This document shows positions 57,257 through 64,000 of a stretch of 64,000 nucleotides of DNA, one piece after another. The stretch comes from Amycolatopsis sp. CA-230715. GTDB taxonomy: Bacteria > Actinomycetota > Actinomycetes > Mycobacteriales > Pseudonocardiaceae. The stretch spans positions 488,501 to 552,500 of the forward strand of contig NZ_CP059997.1 of NCBI RefSeq assembly GCF_018736145.1, given 5' to 3'. A model generated the notes under the pieces. That model was not told where the DNA came from. It was given only the letters and a program-made list of their open reading frames with translations, and searched no databases. A program made the translations under genes and the position numbers. Every line of letters begins with the position of its first letter. Position 1 is the first letter of the stretch.

Positions 57257-58177
57257 TCAAGTGGCGGTCGTGTGCCGCTCGCGCCAGCTCTTCACCGGCA
57301 GCTCGAACTTGTGCACCAGCCGGTCGGTGAACGGGCCGTCCCACAGCCGCACGAGCCGCACCGGCACCCGCCCGCACACCACCTGGACCCTGGCCCCGCT
57401 CGGCAGCTGGACGCTCCGCAATCCGTCGCAGGTGAGGACCGCGGGCGAGCCGTCGGGATCGATGCCGACCGTGATCGTCGACCGGCGCGAAACCACGAGC
57501 GGGCGCGAGAACATGGCGTGCGCGTTGCTCGGCACCACGAGCAGCGCCTCCACATCGGGCCAGATGATCGGGCCGCCAGCCGAAAACGCGTAGGCGGTGG
57601 ACCCGGTCGGCGTCGCGCACAGCACGCCGTCGCAGCCGAACGAGGACACCGGCCGCCCGTCCACCTCGATGAGCGCGTCGAGCACCCGCTCCCGCGAGCT
57701 CTTCTCGACGCTCGCCTCGTTCAACGCCCACGTGCTCATGATCGCCACGCCGTCCACGGTGACCGTGACGTCCACCGTCATCCGCTCCTCGACGCGGTAG
57801 CGGCGTTCGACGACGCGGTCGACGGTGTCGGCGAGCGCGTCGGAATCGGCCTCCGCGAGGAACCCGACCCGGCCCATGTTGACGCCGAGCACGGGTACGC
57901 CGTGCGGCCTCGCCAGTTCGGCCGCGCGCAGCAGCGTCCCGTCGCCGCCGAGGACCAGCACCAGTTCGGTGCCGTCGGCGGGGTCGAAGTGCGGCGCGAC
58001 CACGGTGCACGCCGGACCGTCGTATCCGGCGGGCTCGATCAGCTCGCGGACGTCCTCGTCGGTCACGCGCAGCCGGATACCCGCGTCGGCGAGCCTCGCC
58101 GCGACCGCGCGCGCCGCGTCGCGGGTGGCGTCGCGATCGGGGTGCACGACGAGCAGCACCTCGCGTTTTTCGTTCAC
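57257..58177 (-). CDS. nadK: NAD kinase
   Basis: NadK phosphorylates NAD to NADP. The 306-residue product has the family motif VLVLGGDGTLLRAAELA with the catalytic Asp, NMGRVGFLAEAD, ALNEASVEKSS and the Gly-rich TPTGSTAYAFSAGGPI. GTG 58177 overlaps the tlyA stop (GTGA). The tlyA-nadK-recN order is conserved in actinobacteria and firmicutes. Confidence 0.96.
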   Translation of the reverse strand: MNEKREVLLVVHPDRDATRDAARAVAARLADAGIRLRVTDEDVRELIEPAGYDGPACTVVAPHFDPADGTELVLVLGGDGTLLRAAELARPHGVPVLGVNMGRVGFLAEADSDALADTVDRVVERRYRVEERMTVDVTVTVDGVAIMSTWALNEASVEKSSRERVLDALIEVDGRPVSSFGCDGVLCATPTGSTAYAFSAGGPIIWPDVEALLVVPSNAHAMFSRPLVVSRRSTITVGIDPDGSPAVLTCDGLRSVQLPSGARVQVVCGRVPVRLVRLWDGPFTDRLVHKFELPVKSWRERHTTAT

Positions 58178-58998
58178 TGTGGGCCCTCCAGGACCGCGGT
58201 CCTGACCTGATGTTCCACGTCAGTCACCTCGTCAACCGTGGACTCACCACCGGCGGCGCGCAACCACGCGAAGTATTCGACGTTGCCCGCCGGCCCCGGC
58301 AGCGGGCTGGCCACCACCCCGAGCGTGCGCAGTCCCAGCTTCGCGGCCTCGCCGAGCACGCCGAGCACGGCGTCCGCCCGCAGCTCGGGATCGCGCACGA
58401 CGCCGCCGCTGCCGAGCCGCTCCTTGCCGACCTCGAACTGCGGTTTCACCATCGGCACCAGGTCCGCGCCGCGCTCGGCGCACGCGACGAGCGCGGGCAG
58501 CACGAGCTTCAGCGAGATGAACGACAGGTCGCCGACCACTATCTGGACCGGGCCGCCGGTCTGCTCGGGGGTGAGGGTGCGGACGTTCGTGCGGTCCAGC
58601 ACGACGACCCGCTCGTCGGTGCGCAGCCGCCAGTCGAGCAGGCCGCGGCCGACGTCCGCGGCGACCACCTCGCGGGCGCCCGCGCGCAGCAGCACGTCGG
58701 TGAACCCGCCGGTGGACGCGCCCGCGTCGAGGCAGCGCTTGCCTTCCACGGTCAGGCCGCGCGGCCCGAACGCCTCCAGCGCGCCGAGGAGCTTGTGCGC
58801 GCCGCGCGACGCCCAGCCGGGATCGTCCTCGGTGCGCACCACGATCGCGGCCGCCGCGTCCACGCCGGTCGCGGGCTTGCTCGCGACCATGCCGCCGACG
58901 GAAACCTTGCCCTCGCTGATGAGCGTGCTCGCTTGTTCCCTCGACCGGGCGAGGCCCCGGCGCACCAGTTCGGCGTCGAGACGAGCCCTACGGGCCAT
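58174..58998 (-). CDS. tlyA: TlyA rRNA (cytidine-2'-O)-methyltransferase
   Basis: TlyA methylates 2'-O of cytidines in 16S and 23S rRNA, a modification needed for capreomycin/viomycin action. The 274-residue product has an N-terminal S4-like domain (RLDAELVRRGLARSREQAS, ISEGKVSVGG), the interdomain linker, ASRGAHKLLGALEAF with a catalytic-type Lys, and the SAM loop CLDAGASTGGFTDVLL. GDLSFISLKLVLPAL and VKPQFEVG complete the core. It follows a small ORF by 4 nt and precedes nadK. Confidence 0.94.
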   Translation of the reverse strand: MARRARLDAELVRRGLARSREQASTLISEGKVSVGGMVASKPATGVDAAAAIVVRTEDDPGWASRGAHKLLGALEAFGPRGLTVEGKRCLDAGASTGGFTDVLLRAGAREVVAADVGRGLLDWRLRTDERVVVLDRTNVRTLTPEQTGGPVQIVVGDLSFISLKLVLPALVACAERGADLVPMVKPQFEVGKERLGSGGVVRDPELRADAVLGVLGEAAKLGLRTLGVVASPLPGPAGNVEYFAWLRAAGGESTVDEVTDVEHQVRTAVLEGPQ

Positions 58999-59002
58999 GT
59001 CC

Positions 59003-59212
59003 TCAGACCTTGTCGATGCTGGACAACGCGACGGTGAGCTCGGTGTGCACGGCGTCGAAGCGCTCCACGTGCTCGGCGAGGGGCACCTGCTCGAGATCGT
59101 CCAGCCCGGCGACGGCCTCGTCGATCCCGGCGCACGGGTCGGTCTGCTGGGCGGTGGCGTCCGCGCTGGGCGGCGGGCCAGGCAGCGGACGCGGGATGGG
59201 GTTCGGTTGCAC
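59003..59212 (-). CDS. Small conserved protein (Rv1693-like)
   Basis: This 69-residue acidic protein starts at GTG 59212 (upstream GAGGGG) and ends 4 nt before tlyA. A Pro-rich N-terminus (to ~25) is followed by GIDEAVAGLDDLEQVPLAEHV and ELTVALSSIDKV, a likely two-helix hairpin. A small gene occupies the same place in mycobacteria. Its function is unknown; given its size and place it may be an accessory of TlyA or of division, but this is speculation. Confidence 0.7.
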   Translation of the reverse strand: MQPNPIPRPLPGPPPSADATAQQTDPCAGIDEAVAGLDDLEQVPLAEHVERFDAVHTELTVALSSIDKV

Positions 59213-59253
59213 CCCTCAACGCTAACCGATCCTGGCCCGGCGTCGTCCGAGGC

Positions 59254-60249
59254 TCAGCCTATTTCCAGGACGGCCACCGCGGCCTCCGCTTCCCCGCCGT
59301 CGGCACGCACCGCCGTGACGCCGGATTCCCAGGCCACCGCGCACAGCGCGCGCAGCAGGTCCAGTTCGTCGGCGCTGCCGTCCCCGCGGACGCGCAGCGC
59401 CTCACCGTCCACGCGGACGTCCCAGCCGGCGCGTCGCCCGATCGTGAGCTGTTCCACCGGTTCGGTGAGCGCGGACAGATCGCGGCCGAGGTGATCAGGC
59501 CGTTCCCCTGGGACGGCTTCGAGCAGGAGCGCGGGAGTCGCGACGCCGGTGAGCACGCACAGCGAGGTCATTTTCGCGGTCACCGCGCCCGCGATGTCGG
59601 TGTCGAGCCGGTCGCCGATCACGAGCGGGTTCCGGGCGCCGCAGGATTCCGCGGCGGCGTCGAGCAGCGGCGACGCGGGTTTGCCCGCGACCACCGGCTC
59701 CGCGCCCGTCGCGGCCCGCAGCGCGCCGACGAGCGACCCGTTGCCGGGCAGCAGGCCCCGTTCGGTCGGCAGGGTCAGGTCGACGTTGGACGCGACCCAC
59801 AGCGCGCCCGCCCTGATGGCCACCGACGCCTCGGCGAGGTTCCGCCAGCTGGTGTCGGGTGAATGCCCCTGGACGACGGCCACGACGTCCCCGCCCGCCT
59901 CGCGGACCGGTGTCAGCCCGGCGGCCGCCACCTCGTCGGCCAGCGAGTCGGTCCCGACCACCAGCACCTGCGAACCGGGGGCCAGGCGCGCGCTGAGCAC
60001 CTTCGCCGCGGCCTGCGCGCTCGTGCTCACCTCGGCGGGTTCGGCGGGCACCCCGAGTTCGGTGAGGTGCCGGGCCACGTCGGCCGCGGCCTTGGAGGCG
60101 TTGTTCGTCACGAAGCGCACGGGCGCGCCCGCGTCCCTGGCCGCGCGCACCGCTTCCGGCGCGCCCGGGATGACCCGGGGGCCGTGGTAGACGGTGCCAT
60201 CGAGGTCGAACAGCAGGCCGTCGTGCGCGGTGAGCAGCGTGTCAGCCAT
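59254..60249 (-). CDS. HAD-IIA family phosphatase (NagD/PGP-like)
   Basis: The 331-residue product has the HAD motif I LLFDLDGTVYHG with nucleophile and general acid Asp, RFVTNNASKAAADV after it, a C2 cap insertion and motif IV GDRLDTDIAGAVTAKM. HAD-IIA enzymes dephosphorylate small phosphates such as 4-nitrophenyl phosphate, phosphoglycolate or NMP. Substrate is unknown. A C-terminal ~80-residue extension with VRVDGEALRVRGDGSADEL is beyond the usual domain. Its start overlaps the TPR gene by 8 bp. Confidence 0.9.
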   Translation of the reverse strand: MADTLLTAHDGLLFDLDGTVYHGPRVIPGAPEAVRAARDAGAPVRFVTNNASKAAADVARHLTELGVPAEPAEVSTSAQAAAKVLSARLAPGSQVLVVGTDSLADEVAAAGLTPVREAGGDVVAVVQGHSPDTSWRNLAEASVAIRAGALWVASNVDLTLPTERGLLPGNGSLVGALRAATGAEPVVAGKPASPLLDAAAESCGARNPLVIGDRLDTDIAGAVTAKMTSLCVLTGVATPALLLEAVPGERPDHLGRDLSALTEPVEQLTIGRRAGWDVRVDGEALRVRGDGSADELDLLRALCAVAWESGVTAVRADGGEAEAAVAVLEIG

Positions 60250-61873
60250 CGGCCAGCTCGGCGGCGCGTTCCGCGGCGTCCGTGGCGTCCTCGTCGTCGG
60301 CCTCGGCGGCGTTCAGGAACCAGCGGACCGCTTCGTCCTTCCGCCCGGCCGCGGCGAGGTTGTCCGCGTAGGCGTAGAACAGGCGCGCGCTCCACGGTTC
60401 GCGCTTGCGCGTGTCGAGATCGTCTCCCTGCAGCGAGACCACGGCCGCGTCGAGCTGGCCGAGATCGCGGCGGGCACCGGCCGCGACGATCCGCAGCTCG
60501 ATCTGGACCTCGCGGGGCAGCGCGCCGACATTGGCTTCCTTCGCCAGGTCGAGCGCGCGTTCGGGGCGGCCGAGCGCGCGCTCGGCGTCGGCGATGACCG
60601 CGATATGCGCTTCGCTGCGTGTCATCCGGCGGACCGCGCGCAGTTCGGAAAGGGCTTCCGCCCAGTTGCCGGTGTGGTACGCGACGAGCCCGAGCGCTTC
60701 CCGCACGATCGGCACGCGGGAGGCCTTCGCCTTCGCGTAGCGCGCGTGTTCCAGCGCGGCGTCGGAATCGTCGTCCATCAGGCTGCCCGCCGCGACGAGG
60801 TGCTTCCCGACCGTTTCCGCGAGCGCCTTGGGCAGCGTGCGGAGTTCCCGGCGGGCTTCCTCGTCGAGGTCGGAGAATTCGATGCCCTCGGGCAGTTCCG
60901 GCGCCTCCAGCAGTTCCTTCGCCAACGCCTCGTCGTCGAGCGGCGCTTCGTTCACGTGCGGCGAGCGGGTGTCGCGGCGCGGCTTGAACTCGGGCCTGCC
61001 GTCGCGGGTGTCGCGGGGGCGGCCCGCGCCGCGCCGGTCGTCACCGCGGGACGGCCCGTCACGGCGGTCGCGGTTCCCGTAGGCGGGCTTGTCCTCGCGA
61101 TCGCGGTACGAAGGCTTGTCACCGCGGTCGCCGTACGACGGCTTCCCCGCACGATCGCGGTCTCCGTGGACGGGCTTGTCCCCGCGGTCCCGGAAGGAAG
61201 GCTTGTCCGCCCGGTTTCCGTGGGCTGGCTTGTCGTTCCGGTCGCGGAACGGCGGCTTGTCGTCGCGGTTCCGGTTGCCGTAGGCGGGCTTGTCGCCATG
61301 GTCGCGGAACGGGGGCTTGTCGTTCCGGTCGCGATTGCCGTAAGCAGGCTTCTCGCCGCGGTCGCGGTACGCGGGTTTGTCAGCCCGATTGCCGTAAGCG
61401 GGCTTGTCGCCGCGAGCGCCGCCGGTGCGCGGGCCGCGGTCTTCCCAGCGGCCGCCTTGGCGGGACGGGCCTTCGCGCCGGTCGTCGCGGCCGTACGGCG
61501 CCTTGCCAGTGGGCTTGTCACCCGGTTTCCCACCGCGGTAACCACCGGACCGGCGGTCGTCACCGGGGCCTTTGCGGTCGTCGCCGAAACGGCGCTGGCC
61601 GCTCTTCGGTGCCTCGCCCCGGAAACGATCGCCGCCCCTGGCGTCGCGGCCGAAGGGCGGCTTGCCACCGCGGTCGCCGCGGTCGCCCCGGTCGTCGCGG
61701 CGGGGGCGCCCTTGGTAGCCGCCGTCACGGCCACCGCGGTCCTGCCGCCCGCCCGCGTTCCGGTTGCCGCCGCGCGGTGCGCCGGACCGGCCACCGCGGG
61801 GCTTGTCATCGCGACGAGCTGGCCGGCCGGACGCCCCTTCGTCCTCAGAGTCACGTCGACCGAACTCGGACAC
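60242..61873 (-). CDS. Arg-rich repeat/TPR protein next to rrn
   Basis: The 543-residue product (GTG 61873 behind AGGAGG; GTG 61888 is an alternative) has two parts. Residues 1-~320 are disordered and very rich in Arg, Gly and Asp, with RGG-like stretches and about 12 tandem copies of an 8-10-residue unit of the form DKPAYGNR / DKPPFRDR. Residues ~330-540 are helical TPR-like repeats (ALEHARYAKAKASRVPIVRE, RALGRPERALDLAKEAN and others). The C-terminal part corresponds to Rv1691-type TPR proteins; the Arg-rich part suggests RNA binding. It is the first gene after the 5S rRNA terminator. Confidence 0.82.
   Translation of the reverse strand: MSEFGRRDSEDEGASGRPARRDDKPRGGRSGAPRGGNRNAGGRQDRGGRDGGYQGRPRRDDRGDRGDRGGKPPFGRDARGGDRFRGEAPKSGQRRFGDDRKGPGDDRRSGGYRGGKPGDKPTGKAPYGRDDRREGPSRQGGRWEDRGPRTGGARGDKPAYGNRADKPAYRDRGEKPAYGNRDRNDKPPFRDHGDKPAYGNRNRDDKPPFRDRNDKPAHGNRADKPSFRDRGDKPVHGDRDRAGKPSYGDRGDKPSYRDREDKPAYGNRDRRDGPSRGDDRRGAGRPRDTRDGRPEFKPRRDTRSPHVNEAPLDDEALAKELLEAPELPEGIEFSDLDEEARRELRTLPKALAETVGKHLVAAGSLMDDDSDAALEHARYAKAKASRVPIVREALGLVAYHTGNWAEALSELRAVRRMTRSEAHIAVIADAERALGRPERALDLAKEANVGALPREVQIELRIVAAGARRDLGQLDAAVVSLQGDDLDTRKREPWSARLFYAYADNLAAAGRKDEAVRWFLNAAEADDEDATDAAERAAELADG
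61060..61412. repeat. DNA repeats encoding DKPx(Y/F)xxR units
   Basis: About a dozen degenerate 24-30-bp units, each with GGCTTGTC or GGCTTGTCxx on the plus strand, encode the KP-Tyr/Phe-Arg-rich units of the TPR protein on the minus strand. Unequal recombination could change the copy number. Boundaries are approximate. Confidence 0.6.
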
Positions 61874-61914
61874 CTGGCCTCCTGCCACGGAAAAAGTACC
61901 TCAGACATGCGTAA

Positions 61915-61952
61915 GGCCCGTTAGGCGAGCCGATTGGCTATCCTAACGGGCC
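61915..61952 (-). terminator. rrn operon terminator
   Basis: GGCCCGTTAGG (61915-61925) and CCTAACGGGCC (61942-61952) form an 11-bp stem with an inner AGCC/GGCT helix in the loop. On the minus strand it follows the 5S 3' end by 13 nt and precedes the TPR gene; CTTTTTCC lies further downstream at ~61890. Confidence 0.85.
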
Positions 61953-61965
61953 CTACGGAAAGGGT

Positions 61966-62083
61966 GTTCGGCGGCGTCCTACTCTCCCACAGCCCTTCGG
62001 CTGCAGTACCATCGGCGCTACCAGGCTTAGCTTCCGGGTTCGGGATGGGACCGGGCGTTTCCCTGGTGCTGTGGCCACCGTAA
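61966..62083 (-). rRNA. rrf: 5S ribosomal RNA
   Basis: The minus strand reads TTACGGTGGCCACAGC at the 5' end, with internal GGGAAACGCCCGGTCCCAT and CCGAACCCGGAAGCTAAGCC, and ends AGGACGCCGCCGAAC. The 5' and 3' ends are complementary (helix I), and the length of 118 nt is normal. It lies 3' of the 23S gene, the usual rrn order. Ends may be off by 1-2 nt. Confidence 0.95.
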
Positions 62084-62144
62084 CTCTGTGAAACATCCAC
62101 ACTGCTGCCACCCGTTGTGGGGGTGGTGGTGTGGTGTTTCAGAG
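62084..62144 (-). other. 23S-5S spacer with long processing hairpin
   Basis: CTCTGTGAAACA (62084-62095) and TGTTTCAGAG (62135-62144) pair with a 2-nt bulge and continue through imperfect CCACAC/GTGTGG and GCCACCC/GGGTGGT helices. Long imperfect stems in rRNA spacers are RNase III-type processing sites. No tRNA gene is in the 89-nt spacer. Confidence 0.55.
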
Positions 62145-62172
62145 CTGTAGAGCGGATGCGTAGCGTCTTTGT

Positions 62173-64000
<1,828 letters not shown>

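Noticed and set aside
57249..57268. A third copy of the intergenic repeat suggested by GCTCAAGTGGCGG near the nadK 3' end
   Set aside because: Similarity covers only about ten bases and neither stem can form.
60194..61924. Plus-strand frame with Val-Ala-rich repeats (VAVRRLV-type), looking like a membrane or cell-wall protein
   Set aside because: It is the complement of the DKPx(Y/F)xxR repeat of the TPR protein, which has a ribosome-binding site, operon context and TPR domain on the minus strand.

Overview
The window is a gene-dense, very GC-rich stretch with strong third-position G/C, frequent GTG starts and many 4-bp ATGA/GTGA gene overlaps. Gene content and order point to an actinobacterium of the Pseudonocardiaceae (Amycolatopsis-like). 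This is inferred from protein resemblance and from memory of conserved neighbourhoods: the blocks rpsO-pnp-M16 peptidase-dapB, rimP-nusA-ylxR-infB-rbfA-nrnA-MATE, and TPR-HAD-tlyA-nadK-recN-steA-steB-pyrG-NUDIX-xerD-parA-scpA-scpB-rluB follow the order of the Mycobacterium tuberculosis Rv2773c-Rv2842c and Rv1691-Rv1711 regions. No intergenic gap exceeds 300 bases.

Layout. 1-8.7 kb is accessory: a truncated LAL-type LuxR regulator, a flavin reductase with an elaborate leader, a DHA2-type MFS pump, an AlkX/YcaQ-type DNA glycosylase, a GNAT, GtrA and DedA-like membrane proteins, and two lipoproteins. 8.7-17.4 kb carries dapB, an M16 peptidase, pnp and rpsO, then an HTH gene with a 2H phosphoesterase, ribF and truB. 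17.4-30.2 kb holds MFS and MATE transporters, nrnA, a Trm11-like methyltransferase with a Tat lipoprotein esterase, rbfA, a DUF503 gene, infB, ylxR, nusA, rimP and a ferritin-like lipoprotein. 30.2-41.3 kb is a second accessory stretch: an aminotransferase, a GPP34 protein with a GT39-type mannosyltransferase, a NarL-type two-component system, three TetR regulators with nearby targets, a rhomboid-like protein and a DHFR-like reductase. 41.3-48.7 kb is a chromosome-maintenance block: rluB, scpB, scpA, a ribbon-helix-helix-like gene and parA, then xerD, a NUDIX hydrolase and pyrG. 48.7-53.1 kb (aroA, GntR, NCS1 permease, racemase) interrupts the order expected from mycobacteria. 53.1-61.9 kb is the steB-steA-recN-nadK-tlyA-HAD-TPR operon, running away from a 5S and partial 23S rRNA that fill the right end.

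How the genes work together. Most minus-strand genes form housekeeping operons for translation (infB, nusA, rimP, rbfA, rpsO, truB, tlyA, rRNA), RNA turnover (pnp, nrnA), cofactors (ribF, nadK, dapB) and chromosome dynamics (parA, scpAB, xerD, recN, steAB). Accessory genes are mostly divergent regulator/target pairs with visible dyad operators. Many starts have a TANNNT -10 hexamer 6-8 nt upstream, predicting leaderless mRNAs. No CRISPR array, insertion sequence, prophage or tRNA gene was recognised. The most unusual signals are a structured repeat present twice between convergent genes with pairing-preserving substitutions, stop codons embedded in the -10 element of the next leaderless gene, a ParA/RHH pair translationally linked to scpAB, and a 2H phosphoesterase that seems to need a CTG start.
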